Assembly: GCA_014896455.1 (NCBI GenBank)
Contig: JADBKJ010000026.1
Coordinates: 62,001-126,000 of the forward strand
Length of the DNA: 64,000 bases
Reading direction: 5' to 3'
Origin: Thermoanaerobacter sp.
GTDB taxonomy: Bacteria; Bacillota; Thermoanaerobacteria; Thermoanaerobacterales; Thermoanaerobacteraceae
Below the pieces are notes generated by a model that searched no databases, was not told where the DNA came from, and saw nothing but the letters and a program-made list of their open reading frames with translations. A program made the position numbers and the translations under genes. Shown one piece after another: positions 7,842 through 17,615 of this stretch; within the stretch, counting starts at the first letter, position 1, and every line of letters begins with the position of its first letter.

Positions 7842-9249
7842 ACTCACCTATTTTGTACATATTCCAAGGTATTTTATCTATAAGACGATTCCTATAAATA
7901 GAATCTGCTCCCATAAATATATATCTTAAATTGTCCACCTGTGGTATTTTTACTTCCACCCAAATTTTATTTCCATTAATTGTAGGTTTCGCTGCTATGA
8001 CATCTGACAAAGAATTTTCTGCCCTTTTATACTGATATAATTTTCCATTTACAATTCCTAAATCAATACGTTTTATATCATTTTGACCTTTATAAAATAG
8101 CCTCATTTCAACATGGTAAATTACTTTTTTAGATATTGGTCTTGCCGATTCTAAGCCGATGTACAATTTATTGCCGTAATAAAAAGCTCCTAATCGCGTT
8201 AAAGCTGCGCTTCTGTATATTTCCTCATTTAACATGCCACCAGTATACACTTTTAAAAGAGTATGAGGCAAAGCTCTACTTTGTAAATCTGGTTTTGAAT
8301 CAACTACAGGAATCGTGATGACAGGTTTTGTAGCAAATAATTCGGTTTTTCTTACAAACGCCATTAAAAACGGTTCCATAACATCTATTTGGGTCCTATA
8401 TTGTTTTATAGCCACTTGTTTCAAATCTATTTCTTTTGGAGTTAAGTCAAAAGATTGCCATTCTGTGTTACTATCTTTCATGTCTACAGGAGGTAACATG
8501 GGCCTATTTTTCTCCGCCATCCATGGCACTGGCCATTGTGGATGATGGACTAAAAACATATGCTCACGGGCATTTATATTTACAGCGGTAATAGTATATC
8601 TAACAAAATTGCTTATTGCCCAATGGTCTGGATGCATATCATCTGCTAAAGGATAATATATATCAGTAGGTTTAAAATCTTTAATTATTTCCGTAAGTTC
8701 ATTAACTAAATTTTGTCCTGTATATGGAATACCCGGCTTATAAACTGTATTATAAGGAGCATATGCCACATGAATTCCGCCACTCACTCTTGGACGGCCA
8801 TTATCCCAATATTGACTCCACAAAAATCTGATGCTTCCATCAGCAAACCCTAAAAAAATTAAATCTTGTCGCGATAATCCCAAAACTCTCATGGCAACAA
8901 TACTTTCTTGCTGTCTTGCAAGTCCAAAACGATAAAAATCTTGAGGAGTAGGATTTGTTTTACCACAAAATGACATTGCAGCTTTCTTGTAACTCTCTCC
9001 ACTTGTGACTATTACTACTTTAATAGGCCTTCTAAGTTCTACAGCTCTTTGAATAATTCCTGCCATTCCTAAAGTCTCATCATCAGGATGAGGAACTATA
9101 ATGAGGATTCTTTGCCCAGGGTCATCAAAAGTTGGCAGTGTACCTTTTTCTGCGAAGTTTGCAATAGCCATTTCCCAATTCATTATATAGGATATTCCTA
9201 TTAATAAAGCAATAAACAAAGAAAAGTAAATAGTCCGTCTATTTATCAT
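7840..9249 (-). CDS. LmbE/PIG-L family metal-dependent deacetylase, membrane anchored
   Basis: A 469-residue protein. An N-terminal hydrophobic anchor (residues ~8-24) is followed by a LmbE/PIG-L (PF02585) domain with the zinc motif PHPDDE near residue 54 and the second signature DDMHPDH near 205. The family hydrolyses N-acetyl groups from sugars such as GlcNAc-lipids and mycothiol or bacillithiol precursors. The deacetylase domain ends near residue 290. The last ~170 residues are beta-rich and contain no motif I recognise; they might bind carbohydrate. The anchor suggests action at the outer face of the membrane, on cell-wall or surface glycans. Substrate is unknown. Monocistronic, between convergent and divergent neighbours. 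Confidence 0.85.
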   Translation of the reverse strand: MINRRTIYFSLFIALLIGISYIMNWEMAIANFAEKGTLPTFDDPGQRILIIVPHPDDETLGMAGIIQRAVELRRPIKVVIVTSGESYKKAAMSFCGKTNPTPQDFYRFGLARQQESIVAMRVLGLSRQDLIFLGFADGSIRFLWSQYWDNGRPRVSGGIHVAYAPYNTVYKPGIPYTGQNLVNELTEIIKDFKPTDIYYPLADDMHPDHWAISNFVRYTITAVNINAREHMFLVHHPQWPVPWMAEKNRPMLPPVDMKDSNTEWQSFDLTPKEIDLKQVAIKQYRTQIDVMEPFLMAFVRKTELFATKPVITIPVVDSKPDLQSRALPHTLLKVYTGGMLNEEIYRSAALTRLGAFYYGNKLYIGLESARPISKKVIYHVEMRLFYKGQNDIKRIDLGIVNGKLYQYKRAENSLSDVIAAKPTINGNKIWVEVKIPQVDNLRYIFMGADSIYRNRLIDKIPWNMYKIGE

Positions 9250-9339
9250 GCTCCTCTGCCTCCATTCATGCTATTATTGTACTATACATTTATGAACAAA
9301 TTATTACATGATAATTAATTTTTGATTAACAATCTCAAA

Positions 9340-9368
9340 TTTTGAAAAATATTTTGTTGTGATACAAT
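9340..9368 (+). promoter_or_regulatory. Predicted promoter of the dipeptidase gene
   Basis: TTTTGA (9340-9345) and TACAAT (9363-9368), 17-bp spacer, 33 bp upstream of the start codon. The -35 match is weak. Confidence 0.45.
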
Positions 9369-9401
9369 CATACTACGAAGAAAAAATAAAAAGGGGGAAG
9401 G

Positions 9402-10340
9402 ATGAATATGTTTGTAGATTTTCACTGTGATACTCTTTATCGTTTAGTAGACAAAAAAATAGATTTCACTGAAAGGTCAAAAGAAGGTCATGTGGATTTA
9501 CAAAGGATGAAAGAAGGTAAAGTTCACTTACAGGTTTTTGCTGTATTTGTAAACCCAACACAGATGAGAAAAAATGCTGCTACAATGGCTTTAAAGATGA
9601 TTGACAAAATGCATGAAGTAATCGAAGAAACAAAAGAATTTAGATTAATATTAAAAGGAGAAGATATAGATAAAGCAAAAGAAAAAGGAAAAATTGGAGC
9701 ATTGCTTTCTATAGAAGGCGGCGAAGTTTTAGAAGGTGAAATTTCTCTTCTTAGGATGTTTTACAAATTAGGAGTAAGAGCTCTCACTTTAACATGGAGT
9801 TTGAGAAACGATTTAGGGGATGGAGTAGACGGTGTTAAAGAATCGGGGCTTACCTCCTTTGGCAAAGAAGTTGTAAAAGAGATGAATCGCCTAGGAATGA
9901 TTGTAGATGTATCTCATCTTAATGAAAAAGGATTTTGGGATGTAGTAGAACTTAGTAAGAAACCTATTATAGCTTCTCATTCTAATGCTAAAACCCTATG
10001 CTCCCACAGAAGAAATTTGACAGATGAGCAAATAAAAGCGATAGCTCAAAAAGGCGGTGTAATTGGAATAAATTTTGCTCCACAATTTTTAAGAGATGAC
10101 GGTCAAGCTACATTAGAAGATGTTTTAAATCATATAAATTATATATGCGAATTAGTAGGAGAAGATTATGTAGGTTTTGGTTCTGACTTTGATGGGATTA
10201 GCAGTACACCCGAAGGTTTAGAAGATATATCACACTTTCCTAAAATTGTAGAAGGCTTAATAAAAAGAGGATATACACAGGAACAAATTGATAAAATCAC
10301 TCACAAAAATTTTGAAAACCTCATAAAAAAGATTTTATAA
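9402..10340 (+). CDS. Membrane-dipeptidase (renal dipeptidase) family zinc peptidase
   Basis: A 312-residue member of peptidase family M19 (PF01244), binuclear zinc enzymes that hydrolyse dipeptides, including D-amino-acid ones. Visible family motifs: DFHCDTL near the N-terminus (first metal ligands), LSIEGGE (~109), LTWSLRNDLGDG (~133), VDVSHL (~170), ASHSNAK (~195) and GFGSDFDG (~265). No signal peptide, so the protein is cytoplasmic like most bacterial homologues. Two ATGs six bases apart (9402 and 9408) lie just after AAGGGGGAAGG; the second has the more normal distance from the ribosome site, so the true start may be 9408. Single gene with its own promoter and terminator. Confidence 0.92.
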   Translation: MNMFVDFHCDTLYRLVDKKIDFTERSKEGHVDLQRMKEGKVHLQVFAVFVNPTQMRKNAATMALKMIDKMHEVIEETKEFRLILKGEDIDKAKEKGKIGALLSIEGGEVLEGEISLLRMFYKLGVRALTLTWSLRNDLGDGVDGVKESGLTSFGKEVVKEMNRLGMIVDVSHLNEKGFWDVVELSKKPIIASHSNAKTLCSHRRNLTDEQIKAIAQKGGVIGINFAPQFLRDDGQATLEDVLNHINYICELVGEDYVGFGSDFDGISSTPEGLEDISHFPKIVEGLIKRGYTQEQIDKITHKNFENLIKKIL

Positions 10341-10344
10341 AACA

Positions 10345-10370
10345 AAAAGTGCCCCGATCACCGGGGCTTT
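10345..10370 (+). terminator. Terminator of the dipeptidase gene
   Basis: AAAGTGCCCCG-ATCA-CGGGGCTTT: a GC-rich stem with a four-base loop and trailing T residues, a few bases after the stop. Confidence 0.8.
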
Positions 10371-10551
10371 ATATGTTAAAGGGGGAGTCATTGGTTTAAC
10401 CAAGTATACATTATACATAGGTTTTTTAAAAAAAGCAAGACCTTATCAAAATATTTTAAGAGGGATAGGGGGTTTTAGGGAGCTCGTCTAGATATATTAT
10501 ACCCAGTTTTCACTGATTTTAAATTAAAAGAGTGTTAAATTTTTATTAACT

Positions 10552-10579
10552 TTGTGTAAAAAATAAATTGTTGTATAAT
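10552..10579 (+). promoter_or_regulatory. Predicted glyA promoter
   Basis: TTGTGT (10552-10557) and a perfect TATAAT (10574-10579) with a 16-bp spacer, about 35 bp upstream of glyA. The preceding 180 bp (10371-10551) is AT-rich; I see no riboswitch or ORF in it. Confidence 0.6.
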
Positions 10580-10613
10580 AGAGGTAGAAACACAAAAATG
10601 AGGGGGTAAAAAA

Positions 10614-11855
10614 ATGGATATTGAAATAATAAGAAAAACAGACCCAGAAATCGCAGAAGTCATATTAAAAGAACTCAACAGGCAGAGAAATAAAATAGAG
10701 CTCATAGCCTCTGAAAACTTTGTGAGCAGGGCCGTAATGGAAGCAATGGGGTCCCCTCTTACTAATAAATACGCAGAAGGGTATCCCGGAAGGCGTTATT
10801 ACGGTGGCTGTGAATATGTAGATATGGCAGAGGAACTTGCAAGGGAAAGGCTTAAAAAGCTTTTCGGAGCGGAACACGCAAATGTGCAGCCTCACTCAGG
10901 GGCTCAGGCAAATATGGCAGCTTATTTTGCACTTCTAAAACCTGGAGATACTGTACTAGGAATGGATTTAGCTCACGGCGGACATTTAACCCATGGAAGC
11001 AAAGTGAATTTTTCTGGGCAAATATATAACTTTGTATCCTATGGCGTAAGAGAAGATACAGGATACATAGACTATGAACAAGTAGAAGACCTGGCAAAAA
11101 AGCATAAACCAAAACTAATTGTAGCTGGCGCTAGTGCTTATCCAAGAATAATTGACTTTAAGAAATTTAGAGAAATTGCAGATAAGGTAGGCGCATATCT
11201 GATGGTAGACATGGCTCACATTGCCGGGCTTGTCGCAGCAGGTTTACACCCAAATCCTGTTCCTTATGCTGATGTAGTCACAACTACTACTCATAAGACT
11301 TTAAGAGGACCTAGAGGAGGAGCTATACTCTGTAGGCAAGAACACGCAAAAGCCATCGACAAAGCCCTTTTCCCTGGAACACAAGGTGGACCTTTAATGC
11401 ATATTATAGCAGCAAAAGCTGTATGTTTTAAAGAAGCCCTTTCAGATGAGTTTAAAGAATATCAAAAAAGGATTGTAGAAAACGCAAAAGCTTTAGCAAA
11501 TGCATTAATGGAAAGGGGAATAAATTTGGTATCCGGCGGTACTGACAACCACTTAATGCTATTAGATTTGCGAAACACAGGAATAACAGGAAAGGAATTG
11601 GAAACTAGATTAGATGAAGTAAACATAACTTGCAATAAAAACGCTATACCTTTTGACCCATTAGGGCCAAATGTAACCTCTGGCGTAAGATTAGGTACAC
11701 CTGCAGTTACCACTAGAGGAATGAAACCGGAAGACATGGTAGAAATAGCAGATATAATAGCTAATATGATAAAAGATGAAAATTATGAAGAAAAAGCGAA
11801 AGAAAGGGTAGCAAAACTACTTAAAAAATACCCTCTCTACCCAGACCTCCTGTAA
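10614..11855 (+). CDS. glyA: Serine hydroxymethyltransferase
   Basis: PLP-dependent enzyme converting serine and tetrahydrofolate to glycine and 5,10-methylene-THF, the main source of one-carbon units. 413 residues, the normal bacterial length. Signature blocks: [10 protein letters not shown] (~27), [15 protein letters not shown] (~50), VDMAHIAGL (~200), and the PLP lysine in [14 protein letters not shown] (~226). The ATG has a GAGGGGG ribosome site. Monocistronic: it is followed by a repeat/terminator region and the convergent histidine operon. Confidence 0.98.
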   Translation: MDIEIIRKTDPEIAEVILKELNRQRNKIELIASENFVSRAVMEAMGSPLTNKYAEGYPGRRYYGGCEYVDMAEELARERLKKLFGAEHANVQPHSGAQANMAAYFALLKPGDTVLGMDLAHGGHLTHGSKVNFSGQIYNFVSYGVREDTGYIDYEQVEDLAKKHKPKLIVAGASAYPRIIDFKKFREIADKVGAYLMVDMAHIAGLVAAGLHPNPVPYADVVTTTTHKTLRGPRGGAILCRQEHAKAIDKALFPGTQGGPLMHIIAAKAVCFKEALSDEFKEYQKRIVENAKALANALMERGINLVSGGTDNHLMLLDLRNTGITGKELETRLDEVNITCNKNAIPFDPLGPNVTSGVRLGTPAVTTRGMKPEDMVEIADIIANMIKDENYEEKAKERVAKLLKKYPLYPDLL

Positions 11856-11856
11856 C

Positions 11857-11953
11857 CTCAGACAAGGGGACGTTTCTTCCGTCCGGTTTCTCACAAAAAA
11901 ATCGGACAAAGAAACCGCCCCCTCAGACAAAGGGGACGGTTCCTTTTGTCTGA
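11857..11953. repeat. Tandem imperfect inverted repeats between glyA and hisIE (likely bidirectional terminator / dispersed repeat)
   Basis: The block CAGACAA(a)GGGGACG occurs twice (from ~11858 and from ~11924). The second copy forms a 31-bp imperfect palindrome, arms TCAGACAAA and TTTGTCTGA, ending exactly at the hisIE stop. Between the copies CGGTTTCT and AGAAACCG form a further hairpin. Located between convergent genes it can act as a terminator for both. I recall very similar GACAAAGGGGACGG motifs as dispersed intergenic repeats in clostridial genomes, but cannot count copies here. Confidence 0.75.
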
Positions 11954-12571
11954 TTATTTTCTATATCGCCTTTCAAGTTCATTGTATATGTCATTTAATG
12001 TAATATTTTTCTCAACCAAAAGCACCATCAAATGATAAATTAGGTCAGATACTTCATACACTATCTCATCTTTTGAATCATTTTTCGAAGCGATAACCAC
12101 TTCTGTGGCTTCCTCTCCAACTTTTTTTAATATTTTGTCTATGCCTTTTTCAAAGAGATAGTTTGTATAGGATCCTTCTACAGGGTTTATTTTTCTGCCT
12201 TTTATCCTTTCATAAAGTTTATTTAGAATCTCTATGCCATCTTCAGTTTCTTCATCGAAACTTCTATAAAAACAGCTTATATTGCCTGTATGACAAGCAG
12301 GACCCTTTGCTTCTACTTGAATTAAAAGAGCATCTTCATCGCAGTCATAAAATATCTTTTTTACCTTCTGCGTATTCCCTGAGGTTTCCCCCTTGTGCCA
12401 TATCTTGCCTCTGCTTCTACTAAAAAAATATGTCTCTCCTTTTTCTAATGTAAGCTTCAAACTCTCCTCATTCATATATGCAAGCATTAAAACCTGCTTT
12501 GTATAGTAATCCTGCACAATAGCAGGAATAAGACCTTTTTCGTCAAACTTAAGCTCTTTTATGTCAATCAT
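11954..12571 (-). CDS. hisIE: Bifunctional phosphoribosyl-AMP cyclohydrolase / phosphoribosyl-ATP pyrophosphatase
   Basis: Catalyses histidine steps 2 and 3. The N-terminal HisI domain (~1-110) shows MLAYMNEES, the W-H-K-G-E-T-S-G segment and the zinc/metal cysteines in DCDEDALL and GPACHTG. The C-terminal HisE domain (~115-205) shows [12 protein letters not shown] and ELSD-like VSDLIYHL motifs. 205 residues, normal for the fusion. ATG at 12571, 17 bp after hisF; last gene of the operon, ending in the repeat/terminator region shared with glyA. Confidence 0.97.
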   Translation of the reverse strand: MIDIKELKFDEKGLIPAIVQDYYTKQVLMLAYMNEESLKLTLEKGETYFFSRSRGKIWHKGETSGNTQKVKKIFYDCDEDALLIQVEAKGPACHTGNISCFYRSFDEETEDGIEILNKLYERIKGRKINPVEGSYTNYLFEKGIDKILKKVGEEATEVVIASKNDSKDEIVYEVSDLIYHLMVLLVEKNITLNDIYNELERRYRK

Positions 12572-12588
12572 CCTCTACATCCCTTCTC

Positions 12589-13350
12589 TTACAATCTTAC
12601 CGGTATACCCTCATCCTTTAAATATCTTTTCAACTCTTTTATATCAAGCTCTCCATAGTGAAATACAGAAGCAGCCAAAGCTGCATCAGCTTTTCCTTGT
12701 GTAAACACCTCTTTAAAATGCTCGGGTTTCCCTGCTCCTCCTGATGCTATAACTGGGATATTGACAGCTTCACTTATAAGCCTTGTAAGTTCAATATCAT
12801 ATCCATCCTTTGTCCCGTCTTTATCCATACTTGTTAAAAGTATTTCTCCTGCACCCAAATTTTCCACCTTTTTAGCCCACTCAACAGCATCAAGTCCTGT
12901 GTCTATTCTCCCTCCATTTATATACACATTGTAGCCTGTGCCATCTGGTCTCTTTTTAGCGTCAATTGCCACAACAACACACTGGCTCCCAAACCTCAAA
13001 GCCGCCTGACGAATAAGTGTTGGCTCCTTTACCGCCTGTGTATTTATAGAAACTTTATCAGCACCTGCTTTTAAAACTTCTCTTATGTCATCAATATCAG
13101 AAATTCCTCCCCCTACAGTCAAAGGGATAAACACCTTTTCTGATGTTCTCTTTACAACATCTATCATAATTTTTCTTTTTTCATAGGAAGCTGTAATATC
13201 CAGAAATACAAGCTCATCGGCTCCTAACTCATTGTACCTTTCAGCTATTTCAACAGGGTCTCCAGCATCCTTTAAATTTACAAAATTTATTCCTTTTACT
13301 ACTCTTCCATCTTTAACATCCAGACATGGTATTATTCTCTTTGCAAGCAT
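12589..13350 (-). CDS. hisF: Imidazole glycerol phosphate synthase, cyclase subunit
   Basis: (beta/alpha)8-barrel subunit that uses ammonia from HisH to make IGP and AICAR. 253 residues. The catalytic aspartates are visible in [15 protein letters not shown] (Asp11) and VVAIDAKK (~Asp130). Phosphate-binding loops are GGGIS (~80) and [10 protein letters not shown] (~222). It starts directly after the hisA stop (0 bp gap), implying translational coupling. Confidence 0.98.
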   Translation of the reverse strand: MLAKRIIPCLDVKDGRVVKGINFVNLKDAGDPVEIAERYNELGADELVFLDITASYEKRKIMIDVVKRTSEKVFIPLTVGGGISDIDDIREVLKAGADKVSINTQAVKEPTLIRQAALRFGSQCVVVAIDAKKRPDGTGYNVYINGGRIDTGLDAVEWAKKVENLGAGEILLTSMDKDGTKDGYDIELTRLISEAVNIPVIASGGAGKPEHFKEVFTQGKADAALAASVFHYGELDIKELKRYLKDEGIPVRL

Positions 13351-14073
13351 TTAAATTCCCTCTCTTTCTAATTCCAGCAATGCAGCTTTTAAGTCTATCA
13401 TACCAGTGTACAAGGCCTTCCCAATAATAGCACCAGTAACTCCCATATCTTTAAGCCTTTTTAAATCTTCAATTGAAGATATGCCTCCTGAAGCTATTAT
13501 CTCTACTCCTACCTTTAGCATATCCTTTAAAGCTTCAAAATTTGGCCCATGAAGTGTGCCATCCTTTGAAATATCAGTAAAAATTATTGTCTTTATCCCT
13601 ATCTCTTTCATCTTCTCAGCCAACTCAGTATCCTTTATTTTAGTCCTTTCAAGCCATCCACTTACAGCAACTTCTCTTTTTTTTGAATCAATTCCCACTA
13701 TAGTCTTTTCTCCATAATGTGAGACAGAATAAAGAAGAAGGTCTTTATCATATATTGCAGCAGAACCTAAAATAATGTACGATACTCCAATTGAAAAAAG
13801 ATAATCCACTGCCTCTCTATTTCTTACTCCTCCCCCTACCTCTATTTCTACATTGCAGCAGTTCACAATCTTTTCAATAACCCCTGCATTTACCAGATAT
13901 CCCTGCCTTGCCCCATCCAGATCCACTACATGAATTCTCTTTGCACCACACTCTTGCCACATCTTAGCCACATCTGCAGGATTGTCATAATATACTTCTT
14001 TTGAATCAAAATTCCCTTTTGTGAGTCTTACACATTTCCCATCCAATATGTCAATTGCAGGTATTACAAGCAT
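13351..14073 (-). CDS. hisA: ProFAR isomerase
   Basis: (beta/alpha)8-barrel isomerase, 240 residues, paralogous to HisF. The catalytic Asp lies in [17 protein letters not shown] (Asp8) and the second in [11 protein letters not shown] (~Asp169). GGGVRN (~80) and ASGGISS (~195) are the phosphate loops. The ATG overlaps the end of hisH by 10 bp, so the two are translationally coupled. Confidence 0.98.
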   Translation of the reverse strand: MLVIPAIDILDGKCVRLTKGNFDSKEVYYDNPADVAKMWQECGAKRIHVVDLDGARQGYLVNAGVIEKIVNCCNVEIEVGGGVRNREAVDYLFSIGVSYIILGSAAIYDKDLLLYSVSHYGEKTIVGIDSKKREVAVSGWLERTKIKDTELAEKMKEIGIKTIIFTDISKDGTLHGPNFEALKDMLKVGVEIIASGGISSIEDLKRLKDMGVTGAIIGKALYTGMIDLKAALLELEREGI

Positions 14074-14675
14074 TTTATCATCTCTCCAAAATTTTTTAAA
14101 ATTTTAAGCCCTGTCTCTCCGCTTTTTTCTGGATGAAACTGACAGGTAAAAACATTGTCTTTAATAATGACAGCTGGAATTTCTATCCCATATTCAGTAA
14201 CTGCGTATTCAAAATCTTTTTCATTGCCATTTACATAATAAGAATGGGCAAAATACACATAATCTCTATTTTTTATTCCTTTAAGAAATGGTGTGTCTTT
14301 TTTTATGGTCAAACTGTTCCACCCTACATGGGGGATCTTATTTCCTTTAGGAAGTCCTACAACATTGCCTTTAAATACTTTAAGCCCCTCTGTCTTGCCT
14401 CCCTCAAAACTTTTCTCAAATAAAAGCTGCATTCCCAAGCATATTCCCAAAAAAGGCTTTCCCCTTTCAATGTGTATTTTTATCTCTTCAGCCATACCTG
14501 TTTTGATTAAAACCCTGATGGCATCTGGAAAGGCTCCAACTCCGGGAAGTATCAAGGCCTCAAAATTTTTTATTTCTTTTGCATCACTTGTAATCTTCGC
14601 ATCGTATCCCACGTATTTTAAAGCTTTTTCAACGCTTCTCAAATTTCCCATTCCATAATCTATAATGCCTATCAA
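14064..14675 (-). CDS. hisH: Imidazole glycerol phosphate synthase, glutamine amidotransferase subunit
   Basis: Class-I glutaminase feeding ammonia to HisF. 203 residues. Catalytic Cys lies in GICLGMQLLFE (~80), with His and Glu in CQFHPEKSG (~183). It starts at TTG (14675) reading MIGIIDYGMGNLRS, behind a GGGGTGG ribosome site; no ATG fits the conserved N-terminus, so the TTG start is well supported. It overlaps hisA. Confidence 0.97.
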   Translation of the reverse strand: MIGIIDYGMGNLRSVEKALKYVGYDAKITSDAKEIKNFEALILPGVGAFPDAIRVLIKTGMAEEIKIHIERGKPFLGICLGMQLLFEKSFEGGKTEGLKVFKGNVVGLPKGNKIPHVGWNSLTIKKDTPFLKGIKNRDYVYFAHSYYVNGNEKDFEYAVTEYGIEIPAVIIKDNVFTCQFHPEKSGETGLKILKNFGEMIKCL

Positions 14676-14693
14676 AATTCCACCCCTTTATGT

Positions 14694-15278
14694 TTACAAA
14701 ATCCCTTTAGTAGAAGGTATACCATCTATTCTCTCATCCAATTTAAGGGCCTCATCCAACGCTTTACCCAAAGCTTTAAAAGATGCTTCTATAATGTGAT
14801 GAGTGTTTACACCATGTAAAAGTTCTACGTGGAGTGTTATACCAAAATTATAAGCAAAAGCCCTAAAAAACTCCTCCACCGTCTCTGTTTCAAAATTCCC
14901 AACTCTTTCAGCTTTCAAAGGCAAATCATAATAAAGATAAGGCCTTCCACTTATATCAAGAGAAACTCTAACTAAAGCTTCATCCATAGGCACATAAAAA
15001 GTACTAAATCTCTTTATTGACTTTTTATCCCCTAAAGCTTTTAAAAAGGCAGTACCTAAGACTATTCCTACATCCTCCACAGTGTGATGAGTGTCTACTT
15101 CCAGATCTCCTTTTGCTATTACTTTTAAATCAAAAAGGCCGTGCTTTGCAAAAAGAGAAAGCATGTGGTCAAAAAAGCCTATTCCCGTCTTTATATCATA
15201 TGAACCTTTGCCATCTATATTAAGTTCGACATATATGTCAGTCTCTGCCGTTTTTCTTTTAACTTCCGCTTTCCTCAT
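14694..15278 (-). CDS. hisB: Imidazoleglycerol-phosphate dehydratase
   Basis: Dehydratase of histidine step 6 (194 residues). Mn-binding His-rich motifs: FFDHML (~35), DTHHTVEDVG (~61) and NTHHIIEASFKAL (~157). This is the monofunctional form without an N-terminal histidinol-phosphatase domain. No histidinol-phosphate phosphatase is present anywhere in this operon, so that step must be encoded elsewhere. It overlaps the hisC stop by 4 bp. Confidence 0.98.
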   Translation of the reverse strand: MRKAEVKRKTAETDIYVELNIDGKGSYDIKTGIGFFDHMLSLFAKHGLFDLKVIAKGDLEVDTHHTVEDVGIVLGTAFLKALGDKKSIKRFSTFYVPMDEALVRVSLDISGRPYLYYDLPLKAERVGNFETETVEEFFRAFAYNFGITLHVELLHGVNTHHIIEASFKALGKALDEALKLDERIDGIPSTKGIL

Positions 15279-16330
15279 GACAATATCTCCCTTAAAGCGT
15301 TTATTAAATAATCATTGGCATCAGCAGAACTCACAGTTATCCTTAAAGTCCCTTCCAACCCCTTCACATTAGAAAAATTTCTCACCAAAATTCCCCTTTC
15401 AACAAGTCTTTTGTGCACATCATTGGCATTTTCAAATTTACAAAGAACAAAATTTGCATGAGAAGGATACACTTTTATCCCATTAATTTTATTTAACTCC
15501 TTTACCAGCTTTTCTCTTTCGTTTATAATGTAATTTACCCTCTCCTTTAAAACACCACTTTTTAAAACTTCTAATGCTATTCTCTGTGATAAAGAATTGA
15601 GATTATAAGGAGATTTTACAAGATTTAAATATTTCACTATTTCTCCATTTGAGAGAGCATACCCCACTCTTAATCCTGCAATCCCAAAAGCTTTTGACAA
15701 TGTTCGCAGCACAATCAAATTTTCAAATCTATCTATATATGGCACAAGAGTTTTCCCATAAAATTCAAAATAAGCTTCATCAACTATTACAATCCCTTTT
15801 GCCTTTTCAATTATTCTGATTATATCCTCTTCATCTATTACGCTTCCAGTGGGATTGTTTGGATTGCACAAAAACACCAATTTAGGCTTATATCTCTCAA
15901 CTGCTTCTGCAAATCTTTCAACATTATAAGTATAGTCCTCATCTAAATTCACAGCTATTTCATTTGCTCCTGCAATTTTACTGTATATGCTGTACATTGC
16001 AAAAGATGGGTGAGGGTACAAAACTGTATCCCCTTTATCTACAAAGGCAAGCATTATAAGGTGTATTATTTCATCAGAACCATTTCCTACAAAAATATTT
16101 TTAGGAGTGACACTGCAATATCTCGCTAACTCTTCTCTCAATTTTTCTGCCGTAGGGTCTGGATATATATTTACGCGGGTAGACTTTACAATATCCCCTA
16201 TATTTTTCATTACCTCTTCAGGAAGTTCAAAAGGGGTCTCGTTTGCATCCATCTTATATTTATAAGGCACATTTTCCACTTCATAATTTTTAAATCCCTT
16301 AATTTCTTCCCTCAACAAATTCTCAATCAT
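15275..16330 (-). CDS. hisC: Histidinol-phosphate aminotransferase
   Basis: PLP-dependent class-I/II aminotransferase, 351 residues. It has the substrate-binding MDANETPFELPE region (~28), GNGSDEIIHL (~83), NPNNPTGS (~157), DEAYFEF (~185) and the PLP lysine in RTLSKAFGIAGLRVGY (~213). The ATG overlaps the end of hisD by 8 bp, consistent with tight coupling. Confidence 0.97.
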   Translation of the reverse strand: MIENLLREEIKGFKNYEVENVPYKYKMDANETPFELPEEVMKNIGDIVKSTRVNIYPDPTAEKLREELARYCSVTPKNIFVGNGSDEIIHLIMLAFVDKGDTVLYPHPSFAMYSIYSKIAGANEIAVNLDEDYTYNVERFAEAVERYKPKLVFLCNPNNPTGSVIDEEDIIRIIEKAKGIVIVDEAYFEFYGKTLVPYIDRFENLIVLRTLSKAFGIAGLRVGYALSNGEIVKYLNLVKSPYNLNSLSQRIALEVLKSGVLKERVNYIINEREKLVKELNKINGIKVYPSHANFVLCKFENANDVHKRLVERGILVRNFSNVKGLEGTLRITVSSADANDYLINALREILS

Positions 16331-17615
16331 TGTAAAACCTCACTTTTACAGAATTAGCATGACCTGTAAGCCCTTCAGCTTCTGCCAAGGTTATGACATC
16401 ATCTTTTACACTGCTAAAAGCTTCCTTAGAGTAATAAAGTACATTCATCTTTTTGACAAAGTCCCTAACTGAAAGAGGAGAGAAAAATCTCGCTGTACCA
16501 CTTGTAGGAAGAACATGATTTGGACCTGCAAGGTAGTCTCCCAAAGGTTCTGGAGAAAATTCTCCTAAAAATACTGCTCCTGCATTCTTAATTTCGCCTA
16601 AAATTTCAAAAGGATTTTCAATGACAAGCTCTAAATGCTCCGGAGCTATGTCATTTGCAATACCAATTGCTTCTTTTAAATTATCTACAACAATTATCGC
16701 ACCAAAATTTTTTAAAGACTTTTCAATTATTTCTTTCCTTTCAAGATATTCCATTTGCCTTTCAATTTCTTTTTTTACTTTTTCCGCTAACTCTTTTGAG
16801 GTTGTCACTAATATTGAAGAAGCCATTACATCGTGTTCTGCCTGTGAAAGAAGGTCTGCTGCTACATATTTAGGATTAGCAGTTTCGTCAGCTATAACTA
16901 AAACTTCACTGGGGCCTGCTACCATATCAATATCTACATGTCCGTAAAGAGCTCTTTTTGCCATTGCGACAAAAATATTTCCCGGGCCAACTATTTTATC
17001 AACCTTAGGTATTGACTCTGTCCCAAAGGCCAATGCTGCAACAGCCTGTGCTCCGCCAATTTTATATATTTCTTTTATTCCAATTTTATCTGCCGCCACA
17101 AGCACATAAGGGCTTATCCCCTTTTTCCCGGCTGGAGATACCATTACTATTCTTTCAACGCCTGCCACCTTTGCAGGAATTCCATTCATCAAAACTGAAG
17201 AAGGATATGAGGCAGTTCCTCCAGGAACATAAATTCCAACTTGAGAAAGGGGCCTTATTATTTGCCCATAAATTATTCCCTCTTTAAAATCCATCCATGT
17301 AGACTGTTTTTGCTTTTCATGAAATTCTGTTATGTTTTTGATAGCTTTGTCAATCGCTTTTAAAAATTCTCTTTCCACTTCTTTATAAGCATTTTTTATT
17401 TCCTCTTTCGTAACTTTTACAGTACTTTTGTCAAGATTTATTCCGTCAAACATGTAGGTATACTCAAACAAAGCCTTGTCTTTTCTCTCTCTTACGTTTG
17501 AAATTATTTCTTCCACTTTTTTTGCTATTTCTTTATTCTCTAATTTACTTCTATTGTTAAGCTTTTGTAAAATACCATTGTCAATTCCCTTTCGAAAATC
17601 AAATATCTCAATCAT
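16323..17615 (-). CDS. hisD: Histidinol dehydrogenase
   Basis: Zn- and NAD-dependent enzyme for the last two histidine steps, 430 residues. Family blocks: YVPGGTASYPSSVLMN (~128), GGAQAVAALAFGT (~190), KIVGPGNIFVAMAKR (~210), GPSEVLVIAD (~237), EHDVMASS (~262), and GPNHVLPTSGTARF (~368) with zinc-ligand histidines. It overlaps hisG by 8 bp. Normal length and context. Confidence 0.98.
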   Translation of the reverse strand: MIEIFDFRKGIDNGILQKLNNRSKLENKEIAKKVEEIISNVRERKDKALFEYTYMFDGINLDKSTVKVTKEEIKNAYKEVEREFLKAIDKAIKNITEFHEKQKQSTWMDFKEGIIYGQIIRPLSQVGIYVPGGTASYPSSVLMNGIPAKVAGVERIVMVSPAGKKGISPYVLVAADKIGIKEIYKIGGAQAVAALAFGTESIPKVDKIVGPGNIFVAMAKRALYGHVDIDMVAGPSEVLVIADETANPKYVAADLLSQAEHDVMASSILVTTSKELAEKVKKEIERQMEYLERKEIIEKSLKNFGAIIVVDNLKEAIGIANDIAPEHLELVIENPFEILGEIKNAGAVFLGEFSPEPLGDYLAGPNHVLPTSGTARFFSPLSVRDFVKKMNVLYYSKEAFSSVKDDVITLAEAEGLTGHANSVKVRFYND

